From Paulinella micropora (Eukaryota > Cercozoa > Imbricatea > Euglyphida), in assembly GCA_009731375.1 (NCBI GenBank), contig BJOX01000097.1:33959-97958 (forward strand): 64,000 nucleotides of DNA. The letters run 5' to 3'. The notes beneath the pieces are model-generated. The model was not told where the DNA came from. It saw only the letters and a list, made by a program, of their open reading frames with translations, and ran no database searches. The stretch's first letter is position 1. Every line of letters begins with the position of its first letter. The translations under genes were made by a program, and so were the position numbers. This document shows, piece after piece, positions 8,778-22,009 of the stretch.

Positions 8778-11700
8778 GGAAAGAAAGAAAGAAAGAAAGA
8801 AAGAAAAGAAAGAAAAGAAAGAAAAGAAAGAAAAGAAAGAAAAGAAAGAAAAAAAGAAAAAAAAGAAAGAAAAGAAAGAAAAGAAAGAAAGAAAAAGAGA
8901 AAGAAAAAAAGAAAGAAAAAAAGAAAGAAAAAAAAGAAAGAAAAAAAAGAAAGAAAAAACAGAAAAGAAAAAGAAAGAAAAGAAAGAAAAGAAAGCAAAG
9001 AAAGAAAAGAAAGAAAAGAAAGAAAGAAACGAGAAAAGAAAAGAAAAGAAAGAAAGAAAAGAAAGAAAGAAAAGAAAGAAAGAAAAGAAAGAAAGAAAAG
9101 AAAGAAAAGAAAAGAAAGAAAAGAAAAGAAAGAAAAGAAAAAATGAAAAGAAAGAAAAAAAGAAAGAAAAAAAGAAAGAAAAAAAAAAGAAAAGAAAAGA
9201 AAGAAAGAAAGAAAGAAAAGAAAGAAAAGAAAGAAAAAAAAAAGAAAGAAAAGAAAGAAAAAAAGAAAGAAAAAAAGAAAAAAAAAAGAAAGAAAGAAAA
9301 AGAACGAAAGAAAGAAAAGAAAGAAAGTAAGAAAAGAAAGAAAGAAAGAAAAGAAAGAAAAAAAGAAAAGAAAGAAAAGAAAGAAAAGAAAGAAAAGAAA
9401 AGAAAGAAAAGAAAGAAAAGAAAGAAAGAAAAGAAAGAAAAGAAAGGAAAGAAAGAAAAGAAAGGAAGAAAAGAAAGAAGAGAAAGAAAGAAAAGAAAGA
9501 AAAGACAGAAAGAAAAGAAAGAAAGAAAAAGAAAGAAAGAAAAGAAAAGAAAAGAAAGAAAAGAAAAGAAAGAAAAGAAAAGAAAGAAAAGAAAAAAGAA
9601 AAGAAAAAATGAAAAGAAAGAAAAAAAGAAAGAAAAAAAGAAAGAAAAAAAAGAAAGAAAAGAAAAGAAAGAAAGAAAGAAAGAAAAGAAAGAAAAGAAA
9701 GAAAAAAAAAAGAAAGAAAGAAAAAAAGAGAAAAAAAGAAAGAAAAAAAGAAAAAAAAAAGAAAGAAAGAAAAAGAACGAAAGAAAGAAAAGAAAGTAAG
9801 AAAAGAAAGTAAGAAAGAAAAGAAAGAAAGAAAGAAAAGAAAGAAAAGAAAGAAAAGAAAGAAAAGAAAGAAAAGAAAGAAAAGAAAGAAAAGAAAGAAA
9901 GAAAAGAAAGAAAAGAAAGGAAAGAAAGAAAAGAAAGGAAGAAAAGAAAGAAAAGAAGGGAAGAAAAGAAAGAAAAGAAAGAAAGAAAAGAAAGAAAGAA
10001 AAGAAAAAGAAAGAAAGAAAGAAAAGAAAGAAAGGAAGAAAGGAAAGAAAAAAAGAAAGAAAAAAAGAAAGAAAAAAAAGAAAGAAAAAGAACGAAAGAA
10101 AGAAAAGAAAGAAAGTAAGAAAAGAAAGAAAAAAGAAAAGAAAGAAAAGAAAGAAAAGAAAGAAAAGAAAGAAAAGAAAAGAAAGAAAAGAAAGAAAGAA
10201 AAGAAAGAAAAGAAAGGAAAGAAAGAAAAGAAAGGAAGAAAAGAAAGAAAAGAAAGAAAGAAAAGAAAGAAAAGAAAGAAATAAAAGAAAGAAAGAAAGA
10301 AAAAGAAAGAAAGAAAGAAAAGAAAGAAAGGAAGAAAGGAAGAAAGAAAGAAAAGAAAGAAAGAAAAGAAAGAAAAGAAAGAAAAGAAAGAAAAGAAAGA
10401 AAAGAAAAGAAAAGAAAATAAAGAAAAGAAAGAAAAGAAAGAAAGAAAAGAAAGAAAAGAAAGGAAAGAAAGAAAAGAAAGAAAGAAAGAAAAAAAAGAA
10501 AGAAAAGAAAGAAAGAAAAGAAAGAAAGAAAAGAAAGAAAAGAAAGAAAGAAAAGAAAGAAAAGAAAAGAAAGAAAAGAAAGAAAGAAAGGAAAGAAAGA
10601 AAGGAAAGAAAGAAAAGAAAGAAAGAAAAGAAAGAAAGAAAAGAAAAGAAAGAAAGAAAAGAAAGAAAGAAAAGAAAAGAAAGAGGGAAAAGAAAGAAAG
10701 AAAAGAAAGAAAGAAAAGAAAAGAAAGAGGGAAAAGAAAGAAAAGAAAGAAAGAAAGAAAGAAAAGAAAGAAAGAAAGAAAAGAAAAGAAAGAAAGAAAA
10801 GAAAACAAAGAAAAGAAAGAAAGAAAAGAAAGAAAGAAAAGAAAGAAAAGAAAGGAAAGAAAAGAAAGGAAAGAAAGAAAGAAAGAAGAAAGAAAAGAAA
10901 GAAAGAAAAGAAAGAAAGAAAAGAAAGAAAGAAAAGAAAGAAAGAAAAGAAAGAAAGAAAAGAAAGAAAGAAAAGAAAGAAAGAAAAGAAAAGAAAGAAA
11001 AAAAGAGAAAAAAAGAAAAAAAAGAAAGAAAAAAGAAAGAAAAAAGAAAGAAAAAAAGAAAGAAAAAAAGAAAGAAAAAAAGAAAGAAAAAAAGAAAGAA
11101 AAAAAGAAAGAAAAAACAGAAAAGAAAAAGAAAAAAAGAAAGAAAAGAAAGAAAAGAAAGAAAGAAAGAAAGAAAAAAGAAAGAAACGAGAAAAGAAAAG
11201 AAAAGAAAAGAAAGGAAAAGAAAGAAAGAAAAGAAAGAAAGAAAAGAAAGAAAGAAAAGAAAGAAAGAAAAGAAAAGAAAGAAAAGAAAAGAAAGAAAGA
11301 AAAGAAAAAAGAAAAGAAAAAATGAAAAGAAAGAAAAAAGAAAGAAAAAAAGAAAGAAAAAAAGAAAGAAAGAAAAGTAAAGAAAGAAAGAAAGAAAGAA
11401 AGAAAAGAAAGAAAAGAAAGAAAAAAAAAGAAAGAAAGAAAAGAAAGAAAAAAAGAATGAAAAAAAGAAGAAAAAAAAAGAAAGAAAGAAAAAGAACGAA
11501 AGAAAAAAAAGAAAGAAAGAAAAGAAAAGAAAGAAAGAAAGAAAGAAAAGAAAGAAAAGAAAAGAAAGAAAAGAAAAGAAAGAAAAGAAAAGAAAGAAAA
11601 GAAAGAAAAGAAAGAAAAGAAAGAAAAGAAAGAAAAGAAAGAAAAGAAAGAAAGAAAAGAAAGGAAAGAAAGAAAAGAAAGGAAGAAAAGAAAGAAAGAA

Positions 11701-14700
11701 AAGAAAGAAAAGAAAGAAAAGAAAGAAAGAAAAGAAAGAAAGATAGAAAAAGAAAGAATGGAAGAAAGGAAGAAAGAAAGAAAAGAAAAGAAAAGAAAAG
11801 AAAAGAAAGGAAAAGAAAGAAAGGAAAGAAAGAAAGAAAAGAAAGAAAGAAAAGAAAGAAAGAAAAGAAAAGAAAAGAAAGAAAAGAAAGAAAGAAAAGA
11901 AAAAAGAAAAGAAAAAATGAAAAGAAAGAAAAAAAGAAAGAAAAAAAGAAAGAAAAAAAGAAAGAAAAAAAAGAAAGAAAGAAAAGAAAAGAAAGAAAGA
12001 AAGAAAGAAAGAAAGAAAAGAAAGAAAAGAAAGAAAAAAAAAGAAAGAAAGAAAAGAAAGAAAAAAAGAAAGAAAAAAAGAAGAAAAAAAAAGAAAGAAA
12101 GAAAAAGAACGAAAGAAAAAAAAGAAAGAAAGAAAAGAAAAGAAAGAAAGAAAAGAAAAGAAAAGAAAGAAAAGAAAGAAAAGAAAGAAAAGAAAAGAAA
12201 GAAAAGAAAAGAAAGAAAAGAAAGAAAAGAAAGAAAAGAAAGAAAGGAAAGAAAGAAAAGAAAGAAAGGAAATGAAGAAAAGAAAGAAATAAAAGAAATA
12301 AAAGAAAGAAAGAAAAGAAAGAAAGATAGAAAAAGAAAGAAAGAAAGAAAAGAAAGAATGGAAGAAAGGAAGAAAGAAAAAAAAGAAAGAAAGAAAGAAA
12401 AGAAAGAAAAGAAAGAAAAGAAAGAAAAGAAAGAAAAGAAAGAAAAGAAAGAAAAGAAAGAAAAGAAAGAAAAGAAAGAAAAGAAAAGAAAGAAAGAAAA
12501 GAAAGAAAAGAAAGAAAAGAAAGAAAAGAAAGAAAAGAAAGAAAAGAAAGAAAGAAAAGAAAGAAAGAAAAGAAAGAAAGAAAAGAAAGAAAGAAAAGAA
12601 AGAAAGAAAAGAAAGAAAGAAAAGAAAGAAAGAAAAGAAAGAAAGAAAAGAAAGAAAGAAAAGAAAGAAAGAAAAGAAAGAAAGAAAAGAAAGAAAGAAA
12701 AGAAAGAAAGAAAAGAAAGAAAGAAAAGAAAGAAAGAAAAGAAAGAAAGAAAAGAAAGAAAGAAAAGAAAGAAAGAAAAGAAAGAAAGAAAAGAAAGAAA
12801 GAAAAGAAAGAAAGAAAAGAAAGAAAGAAAAGAAAGAAAGAAAAGAAAGAAAGAAAAGAAAGAAAGAAAAGAAAGAAAGAAAAGAAAGAAAGAAAAGAAA
12901 GAAAGAAAAGAAAGAAAGAAAAGAAAGAAAGAAAAGAAAGAAAGAAAAGAAAGAAAGAAAAGAAAGAAAGAAAAGAAAGAAAGAAAAGAAAGAAAGAAAA
13001 GAAAGAAAGAAAAGAAAGAAAGAAAAGAAAGAAAGAAAAGAAAGAAAGAAAAGAAAGAAAGAAAAGAAAGAAAGAAAAGAAAGAAAGAAAAGAAAGAAAG
13101 AAAAGAAAGAAAGAAAAGAAAGAAAGAAAAGAAAGAAAGAAAAGAAAGAAAAGAAAAAAAAGAAAAAAAAGAAAGAAACAAAGAAAGAAAAAGAGAAAGA
13201 AAAAAGAAAGAAAAAAAGAAAAAACAGAAAAGAAAAAGAAAGAAAAGAAAGAAAAGAAAGAAAAGAAAGAAAGAAAGAAAGAAAGAAAAAAAGAAAGAAA
13301 CGAGAAAAGAAAAGAAAAGAAAGAAAGAAAAGAAAGAAAGAAAAGAAAGAAAGAAGAGAAAGAAAGAAAAGAAAAGAAAAGAAAGAAAAGAAAGAAACAA
13401 AAGAAAAAAGAAAAGAAAGAATGAAAAGAAAGAAAAAAAGAAAGAAAAAAAGAAAGAAAACAGAAAGAAAGAAAGAAAGAAAGAAAAGAAAAGAAAGAAA
13501 AGAAAAAAAGAAAGAAAGAAAAGAAAGAAAGAAAAAAAGAAAGAAAAAAAGAAAGAAAGAAAAATGACGAAAGAAAGAAAAGAAAGAAAGGAAGAAAAGA
13601 AAGGAAGAAAGAAAAGAAAGAAAGAAAGAAAAGAAAGAAAAGAAAGAAAAGAAAAGAAAGAAAAGAAAGAAAGAAAAGAAAGAAAAGAAAGGAAAGAAAG
13701 AAAAGAAAGGAAGAAAGAAAGGAAAGAAAGAAAAGAAAGAAAGAAAGAAAAGAAAGAAAAGAAAGAAAAGAAAGAAAAGAAAGAAAAGAAAGAAAAGAAA
13801 AGAAAGAAAAGAAAGAAAAGAAAGAAAGAAAAGAAAGAAAAGAAAGAAAAGAAAGAAAAGAAAGAAAAGAAAGAAAAGAAAGAAAAGAAAGAAAAGAAAG
13901 AAAAGAAAGAAAAGAAAGAAAAGAAAGAAAAGAAAGAAAAGAAAGAAAAGAAAGAAAAGAAAGAAAAGAAAGAAAAGAAAGAAAAGAAAGAAAAGAAAGA
14001 AAAGAAAGAAAAGAAAGAAAAGAAAGAAAAGAAAGAAAAGAAAGAAAAGAAAGAAAAGAAAGAAAAGAAAGAAAAGAAAGAAAAGAAAGAAAAGAAAGAA
14101 AAGAAAGAAAAGAAAGAAAAGAAAGAAAAGAAAGAAAAGAAAGAAAAGAAAGAAAAGAAAGAAAAGAAAGAAAAGAAAGAAAAGAAAGAAAAGAAAGAAA
14201 AGAAAGAAAAGAAAGAAAAGAAAGAAAAGAAAGAAAAGAAAGAAAAGAAAGAAAAGAAAGAAAAGAAAGAAAAGAAAGAAAAGAAAGAAAAGAAAGAAAA
14301 GAAAGAAAAGAAAGAAAAGAAAGAAAAGAAAGAAAAGAAAGAAAAGAAAGAAAAGAAAGAAAAGAAAGAAAAGAAAGAAAAGAAAGAAAAGAAAGAAAAG
14401 AAAGAAAAGAAAGAAAAGAAAGAAAAGAAAGAAAAGAAAGAAAAGAAAGAAAAGAAAGAAAAGAAAGAAAAGAAAGAAAAGAAAGAAAAGAAAGAAAAGA
14501 AAGAAAAGAAAGAAAAGAAAGAAAAGAAAGAAAAGAAAGAAAAGAAAGAAAAGAAAGAAAAGAAAGAAAAGAAAGAAAAGAAAGAAAAGAAAGAAAAGAA
14601 AGAAAAGAAAGAAAAGAAAGAAAAGAAAGAAAAGAAAGAAAAGAAAGAAAAGAAAGAAAAGAAAGAAAAGAAAGAAAAGAAAGAAAAGAAAGAAAAGAAA

Positions 14701-17700
14701 GAAAAGAAAGAAAAGAAAGAAAAGAAAGAAAAGAAAGAAAAGAAAGAAAAGAAAGAAAAGAAAGAAAAGAAAGAAAAGAAAGAAAAGAAAGAAAAGAAAG
14801 AAAAGAAAGAAAAGAAAGAAAAGAAAGAAAAGAAAGAAAAGAAAGAAAAGAAAGAAAAGAAAGAAAAGAAAGAAAAGAAAGAAAAGAAAGAAAAGAAAGA
14901 AAAGAAAGAAAAGAAAGAAAAGAAAGAAAAGAAAGAAAAGAAAGAAAAGAAAGAAAAGAAAGAAAAGAAAGAAAAGAAAGAAAAGAAAGAAAAGAAAGAA
15001 AAGAAAGAAAAGAAAGAAAAGAAAGAAAAGAAAGAAAAGAAAGAAAAGAAAGAAAAGAAAGAAAAGAAAGAAAAGAAAGAAAAGAAAGAAAAGAAAGAAA
15101 AGAAAGAAAAGAAAGAAAAGAAAGAAAAGAAAGAAAAGAAAGAAAAGAAAGAAAAGAAAGAAAAGAAAGAAAAGAAAGAAAAGAAAGAAAAGAAAGAAAA
15201 GAAAGAAAAGAAAGAAAAGAAAGAAAAGAAAGAAAAGAAAGAAAAGAAAGAAAAGAAAGAAAAGAAAGAAAAGAAAGAAAAGAAAGAAAAGAAAGAAAAG
15301 AAAGAAAAGAAAGAAAAGAAAGAAAAGAAAGAAAAGAAAGAAAAGAAAGAAAAGAAAGAAAAGAAAGAAAAGAAAGAAAAGAAAGAAAAGAAAGAAAAGA
15401 AAGAAAAGAAAGAAAAGAAAGAAAAGAAAGAAAAGAAAGAAAAGAAAGAAAAGAAAGAAAAGAAAGAAAAGAAAGAAAAGAAAGAAAAGAAAGAAAAGAA
15501 AGAAAAGAAAGAAAAGAAAGAAAAGAAAGAAAAGAAAGAAAAGAAAGAAAAGAAAGAAAAGAAAGAAAAGAAAGAAAAGAAAGAAAAGAAAGAAAAGAAA
15601 GAAAAGAAAGAAAAGAAAGAAAAGAAAGAAAAGAAAGAAAAGAAAGAAAAGAAAGAAAAGAAAGAAAAGAAAGAAAAGAAAGAAAAGAAAGAAAAGAAAG
15701 AAAAGAAAGAAAAGAAAGAAAAGAAAGAAAAGAAAGAAAAGAAAGAAAAGAAAGAAAAGAAAGAAAAGAAAGAAAAGAAAGAAAAGAAAGAAAAGAAAGA
15801 AAAGAAAGAAAAGAAAGAAAAGAAAGAAAAGAAAGAAAAGAAAGAAAAGAAAGAAAAGAAAGAAAAGAAAGAAAAGAAAGAAAAGAAAGAAAAGAAAGAA
15901 AAGAAAGAAAAGAAAGAAAAGAAAGAAAAGAAAGAAAAGAAAGAAAAGAAAGAAAAGAAAGAAAAGAAAGAAAAGAAAGAAAAGAAAGAAAAGAAAGAAA
16001 AGAAAGAAAAGAAAGAAAAGAAAGAAAAGAAAGAAAAGAAAGAAAAGAAAGAAAAGAAAGAAAAGAAAGAAAAGAAAGAAAAGAAAGAAAAGAAAGAAAA
16101 GAAAGAAAAGAAAGAAAAGAAAGAAAAGAAAGAAAGAAAAGAAAGAAAAGAAAGAAAGAAAAAAAAGAAAGAAAAGAAAGAAAGAAAAGAAAGAAAGAAA
16201 AGAAAGAAAGAAAAGAAAAGAAAGAAAAGAAAAGAAAGAAAAGAAAAGAAAGAAAGAAAAGAAAGGAAAGAAAGAAAAGAAAGAAAAGAAAGAAAAGAAA
16301 GAAAAGAAAAGAAAGAAAAAGAAAGAAAGAAAAGAAAGAAAGGAAGAAAGGAAGAAAGAAAGAAAAGAAAGAAAGAAAGAAAAGAAAGAAAAAAAAGAAA
16401 AGAAAGAAAAGAAAGAAAAGAAAGAAAAGAAAGAAAAGAAAAGAAAGAAAAGAAAGAAAAAAAGAAAGAAAAGAAAGGAAAGAAAGAAAAGAAAGAAAAG
16501 AAAGGAAAGAAAGAAAAGAAAGAAAAGAAAGAAAAGAAAGAAAAGAAAGAAAAAAAAGAAAGAAAGAAAAGAAAGAAAAGAAAGAAAGAAAAGAAAGAAA
16601 GAAAAGAAAGAAAGAAAAGAAAAGAAAGAAAAGAAAAGAAAGAAAAGAAAAGAAAGAAAGAAAAGAAAGGAAAGAAAGAAAAGAAAGAAAAGAAAGAAAA
16701 GAAAGAAAAGAAAGAAAGAAAAGAAAGAAAGAAAAGAAAGAAAAGAAAGAAAGAAAAAAAAGGAAGAAAGAAAGAAAAGAAAGAAAGGAAGAAAGGAAGA
16801 AAGAAAGAAAAGAAAGATTAAAAAAAAAGAAAAAAAAAGAAAAGAAAGAAAAGAAAGAAAAGAAAGAAAAGAAAGAAAGAAAAGAAAGAAAAGAAAGAAA
16901 GAAAAGAAAGGAAAGAAAGGAAAGAAAGAAAGGAAAGAAAAGAAAGGAAAGAAAAGAAAGAAAGAAAAGAAAGAAAAGAAAGAAAAGAAAGAAAAGAAAG
17001 AAAAAAAAGAAAGAAAGAAAAGAAAGAAAAGAAAGAAAGAAAAGAAAGAAAGAAAAGAAAGAAAGAAAAGAAAAGAAAGAAAAGAAAAGAAAGAAAAGAA
17101 AAGAAAGAAAGAAAAGAAAGGAAAGAAAGAAAAGAAAGAAAAGAAAGAAAAGAAAGAAAAGAAAGAAAGAAAAGAAAGAAAAGAAAGAAAGAAAAGAAAG
17201 AAAGAAGAAAAAGGAAGAAAGAAAGAAAAGAAAGAAAGGAAGAAAGGAAGAAAGAAAGAAAAGAAAGATTAAAAAAAAGAAAAAAAAAGAAAAGAAAGAA
17301 AAGAAAGAAAAGAAAGAAAAGAAAGAAAGAAAAGAAAGAAAAGAAAGAAAGAAAAGAAAGGAAAGAAAGGAAAGAAAGAAAGGAAAGAAAAGAAAGGAAA
17401 GAAAAGAAAGAAAGAAAAGAAAGAAAAGAAAGAAAAGAAAGAAAAGAAAGAAAAAAAAGAAAAAAAAGAAAGAAAAACAAGAAAGAAAGAAAAGAAAGAA
17501 AAGAAAGAAAGAAAAGAAAGAAAGAAAAGAAAGAAAGAAAAGAAAGAAAGAAAAGAAAAGAAAGAAAGAAAAGAAAGAAAAGAAAGAAAAGAAAGAAAAG
17601 AAAGAAAGAAAAGAAAGAAAAGAANNNNNNNNNNCAAGAAAGAAAGAAAAGAAAGAAAAGAAAGAAAGAAAAGAAAGAAAGAAAAGAAAGAAAGAAAAGA

Positions 17701-18248
17701 AAGAAAGAAAAGAAAAGAAAGAAAGAAAAGAAAGAAAAGAAAGAAAAGAAAGAAAGAAAAGAAAGAAAAGAAAGAAAGAAAGAAAAGAAAGAAAGAAAAG
17801 AAAGAAAGAAAAGAAAGAAAGAAAGAAAGAAAAGAAAGAAAGAAAAGAGAAAGAAAAGAGAAAGAAAGAAAGGAAAGAAAGAAAAGAAAGAAAGAAAAGA
17901 AAGAAAGAAAAGAAAGAAAGAAAAGAAAAGAAAGAAAGAAAAGAAAACAAAGAAAAGAAAGAAAGAAAATAAAGAAAAAAAAGAAAAGAAAGAAAAGAAA
18001 GAAAGAAAAGAAAGAAAAAAAGAAAGAAAGAAAAGAAAGAAAGAAAGGAAAGAAAGAAAAGAAAGGAAAGAAAGAAAAGAAAGAAAAAAAGAAAGAAAGA
18101 AAAGAAAGAAAGATAGGAAAGAAAGAAAAGAAAGAAAGAAAGGAAAGAAAGAAAAGAAAGAAAGAAAAGAAAGAAAAGAAAGAAAAGAAAGAAAAAAAAG
18201 AAAAAAAAGAAAGAAGAAAGAAAAGAAAGAAAGAAAAGAAAGAAAGAA

Positions 18249-18280
<32 letters not shown>

Positions 18281-19722
18281 AAAGAAAGAAAGAAAAGAAA
18301 GAAAAGAAAGAAAAAAAGAAAAAAAAGAAAAAAAAGAAAGACAAAAAGAAAGAAAAAAAGAAAGAAAAAAGAAAGAAAAAAAGAAAAAAAAGAAAGAAAA
18401 AAAAGAAAGAAAAAAAAGAAAAGAAAAAGAAAGAAAAGAAAGAAAAGAAAGAAAAGAAAGAAAAGAAAGAAAGAAAGAAAAAAAGAAAGAAACGAGAAAA
18501 GAAAAGAAAAGAAAAGAAAGAAAGAAAAGAAAGAAAGAAAAGAAAGAAAGAAGAGAAAGAAAGAAAAGAAAAGAAAAGAAAGAAAAGAAAGAAACAAAAG
18601 AAACAAAAGAAAAAATGAAAAGAAAGAAAAAAAGAAAGAAAAAAAGAAAGAAAAAAAGAAAGAAAGAAAGAAAGAAAAGAAAAGAAAGAAAGAAAGAAAA
18701 GAAAGAAAAGAAAAAAAGAAAGAAAGAAAAGAAAGAAAGAAAAAAAGAAAGAAAAAAAGAATAACAAAAAAGAAAGAAAGAAAAAGATCGAAAGAAAGAA
18801 AAGAAAGAAAGGAAGAAAGAAAAGAAAGAAAGAAAGAAAAGAAAGAAAAGAAAAGAAAGAAAAGAAAGAAAAGAAAGAAAGAAAAGAAAAGAAAGAAAAG
18901 AAAGAAAGAAAAGAAAGAAAAGAAAGAAAAGAAAGGAAAGAAAGAAAAGAAAGGAAGAAAGAAAGGAAAGAAAGAAAAGAAAGAAAGAAAAGAAAGAAAG
19001 AAAAGAAAGAAAGAAAAGAAAAAGAAAGAAAGAAAGAAAAGAAAGAAAGGAAGAAAGCAAGAAAGAAAGAAAAGAAAGAAAAGAAAGAAAAGAAAGAAAA
19101 GAAAGAAAAGAAAGAAAAGAAAGAAAAGAAAGAAAAGAAAAGAAAGAAAAGAAAGAAAAGAAAGAAAGAAAAGAAAGAAAAGAAAGAAAAGAAGGAAAAG
19201 AAAGAAAGAAAAGAAAGAAAAGAAAGAAAGAAAAGAAAGAAAAGAAAGAAAAGAAAAGAAAGAAAAGAAAAAAAGAAAGAAAAGAAAGAAAGAAAAGAAA
19301 GAAAAGAAAGAAAAGAAAGAAAAGAAAGAAAGAAGGAAAAGAGAAGGAAAAGAAAGAAAGAAAGGAAAGAAAGAAAGGAAAGAAAGAAAGGAAAGAAAGA
19401 AAGGAAAGAAAGAAAAGAAAAGAAAGAAAAGAAAAGAAAGAAAGAAAAGAAAGAACGAAAAGAAAGAAAGAAAGAAAAGAAAGAAAAGAAAAGAAAGAAA
19501 AGAAAGAAAGAAAGAAAGAAAAGAAAGAAAGAAAGAAAAGAAAAGAAAGAAAGAAAAGAAAACAAAGAAAAGAAAGAAAGAAAATAAACAAAGAAAAGAA
19601 AAGAAAGAAAAGAAAGAAAGAAAAGAAAGAAAGAAAAGAAAGAAAGAAAAGAAAGAAAGAAAAGAAAGAAAGAAAAGAAAGAAAGAAAAGAAAGAAAGAA
19701 AAGAAAGAAAGAAAAGAAAGAA
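8778..19722. repeat. 11-kb AAAG/AAAAG array with higher-order structure
   Basis: About 10.9 kb of purine-only sequence made from GAAA and GAAAA units. Two regular blocks stand out: a 13-bp period block near 12545-13150, and a 2.4-kb near-perfect 9-bp block (AAAGAAAAG) near 13735-16130. Landmarks such as AAACGAGAAAAG (9027, 11185, 13299, 18491) and AAAATGAAAAG recur and show kilobase-scale duplication; AAAGATTAAAAAAAAG at about 16814 and 17266 marks a 450-bp tandem copy. Both flanks are pieces of the 19.7-21.2 kb satellite, so the array grew inside that satellite. Reading frames of up to 3678 codons here are artefacts of the 9- and 13-bp periods. A 10-N gap is at 17625-17634. Confidence 0.95.
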
Positions 19723-20474
19723 AATTTTGTGGATAGCTCGTGTGCGTGTGACTGCCTATCTTTTTTTCTTTATAATGATATTTATGCACGATGTGATCGT
19801 ATGTTTGCGTAGTCTACTATGTCGTACGTGCTCTCGGTAGGTAGTCTATATATCATATTGATATTCATACACATAATAATCATGTGACCGTGTGTTTTTC
19901 TTTGTATTTGATATTTATACACATAGTAGTCATATGTGACCTTGTGTTTACGTAGCATGCCATGTCGTACGTGTTCTCGTTAACTCATCTACACGTGATG
20001 GCCTATCTTTTTTCTTTACAATGACATGTGTACACATAGTACGTATGTGACCGTACAGCTCGCGCACATGTGACTGCCTATCTTTTTTCTTTGTATTGAT
20101 GTTTAATACAAAATAATAATCATGTGACCGTATGTTTACATAGTCTGCCATGTCGTAGATGCTCTCGGTAGGTAGTCTATACATTATATTGATATTTATA
20201 CACATAGAAATCATGCGTCCGTGTGTTTTTCTTTGTAATGATATTTATCGGTCGCCTCCACGAAATGTGGTCAGGTTACCGATAAAACTACATATGTGGC
20301 GCGCCAAATTTGACGTGTTTTACGAGCTCGCCGGCTCGGCTCGCCCGCAAAACACTTCAAATTTCTGGCTAGCCGCATAATATACTATTATACACATAAT
20401 GGTCATGTGACCGCGTGTTTACGTAGTCTACCATGTCGTACATGTTCTCGGTAGATAGTCCACTGTTATATTGA

Positions 20475-20553
<79 letters not shown>

Positions 20554-20942
20554 TNNNNNNNNNNACGTAGTCATGTGGTGCGTGTTCTCGGTAGGTAGTC
20601 CACTTGTTATATTGATGTGTTTTTCTTGGTGTTGATATTTATACACATGATAGTCATGTGACCGCGTGCTTACGTAGTCATGTGGTACGTGTTCTCGGTA
20701 GGGATTCGACATATTATATTGATGTGTTTTTCTTTGTGTTGATATTTATACACATAATGGTCATGTGACCTTGTGTTTACGTAGTCTACCATGTCATACG
20801 TGTTCTCGGATATTATATTGACGTGTTTTTCTTTGTAATTGATATTTATACACATGATAGTCATGTGACCTTGTGTTTACGTAGTCTACCATCTCGTACA
20901 TGTTCTCGGCAGGTAGTCCACATATTATATTGATGTGTGTAT

Positions 20943-21007
<65 letters not shown>

Positions 21008-21212
21008 NNNNNNNNNNTAGTTATGTGACCTTGTGTTGACGTAGTCTAACGTGTCGTACTTGTCCTCGGTAGGTAGTCCACATATTACTTTTTTGATGTG
21101 TGTGTGTGTGTGTGTGTGTTTTTTTTTTTTTTAATATTTATACACATAGTTATGCGACCTTGTGTTGACGTAGTCTACCATGTCGTACGTGTTCTCGGTA
21201 GGTAGTCTGTAC
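19723..21212 (-). repeat. Roughly 110-140 bp satellite, about ten degenerate copies
   Basis: The phrase ACGTAGTCTACCATGTCGTA followed by CGTGTTCTCGGTAGGTAGTC, an AT-rich part (ATTGATGTGT, CTTTGTAATGATATTTATACACA) and a (T)n or (TG)n segment repeats. Copies are near 19800, 19950, 20140, 20430, 20580, 20690, 20790, 20890, 21050 and 21180. Single copies lie left of the AAAG array (about 7650, 8570, 8720). The last unit abuts the donor of gene B exon 21213-21238. Two long poly-T runs carry N-gaps (20555-20564, 21008-21017). Confidence 0.8.
20244..20389 (-). mobile_element. Double-hairpin (foldback/MITE-like) element, copy 1
   Basis: The minus strand matches 38235-38384. Reading plus: a small hairpin TTTATCGGT…ACCGATAAA, then a long hairpin with arms around GGCGCGCCAAATTTGACG and GCAAAACACTTCAAATTT, then AGCCGCATAATATACTAT. 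It is inserted in a satellite unit. There is no coding capacity, so if it is mobile it depends on enzymes encoded elsewhere. Confidence 0.7.
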
Positions 21213-21238
21213 CTCCCACACCGTTAGACGCGCCGCCT
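21213..21238 (-). CDS. Gene B exon, 26 bp
   Basis: The acceptor is ATGTGTGTACAG and the donor GGGAG|GTACAG. Two bases complete the codon left by the previous exon, then eight codons read AARLTVWE and end in phase 0. The downstream intron starts with one unit of the satellite at 19723-21212. Confidence 0.45.
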
Positions 21239-21291
21239 CTGTACACACATAGACGAAAAGAGATGCATAGATAGACAGATGGATGGAGATG

Positions 21292-21329
<38 letters not shown>

Positions 21330-22009
21330 CAAATATGCAAATATATACTTGCCAACTCACTCACTCATCTGTACGTATATACACATATACATGTATATAC
21401 TTGCTTACTTGCTAAACTCACTCAATCACTCACTCAGTCGTGGATACATATGTACATACATGCTAACTCACTCACTCATCTGTACGTATATACACATACA
21501 TATACATGTATACACTTGCGTACTTGCTTCCTTGCTAGCTTGCTCACTTGCTTACTCACTTACTCACTTACTTACTCACTTACTTACTCACTTACTTACT
21601 CACTTACTTACTCACTTACTTACTCACTTACTTACTCACTTACTTACTCACTTACTTACTCACTTACTTACTCACTTACTTACTCACTTACTTACTCACT
21701 TACTTACTCACTTACTTACTCACTTACTTACTCACTTACTTACTCACTTACTTACTCACTTACTTACTCACTTACTTACTCACTTACTTACTCACTTACT
21801 TACTCACTTACTTACTCACTTACTTACTCACTTACTTACTCACTTACTTACTCACTTACTTACTCACTTACTTACTCACTTACTTACTCACTTACTTACT
21901 CACTTACTTACTCACTTACTTACTCACTTACTTACTCACTTACTTACTCACTTACTTACTCACTTACTTACTCACTTACTTACTCACTTACTTACTCACT
22001 TACTTACTC

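Noticed and set aside
8753-19789. Reverse-strand ORF of 3678 codons, and forward ORFs of up to 1687 codons, in the AAAG array
   Set aside because: The translations are repeats of Leu-Ser-Phe or Lys-Glu-Lys imposed by 9- and 13-bp units that contain no stop codon; there is no start context or domain.
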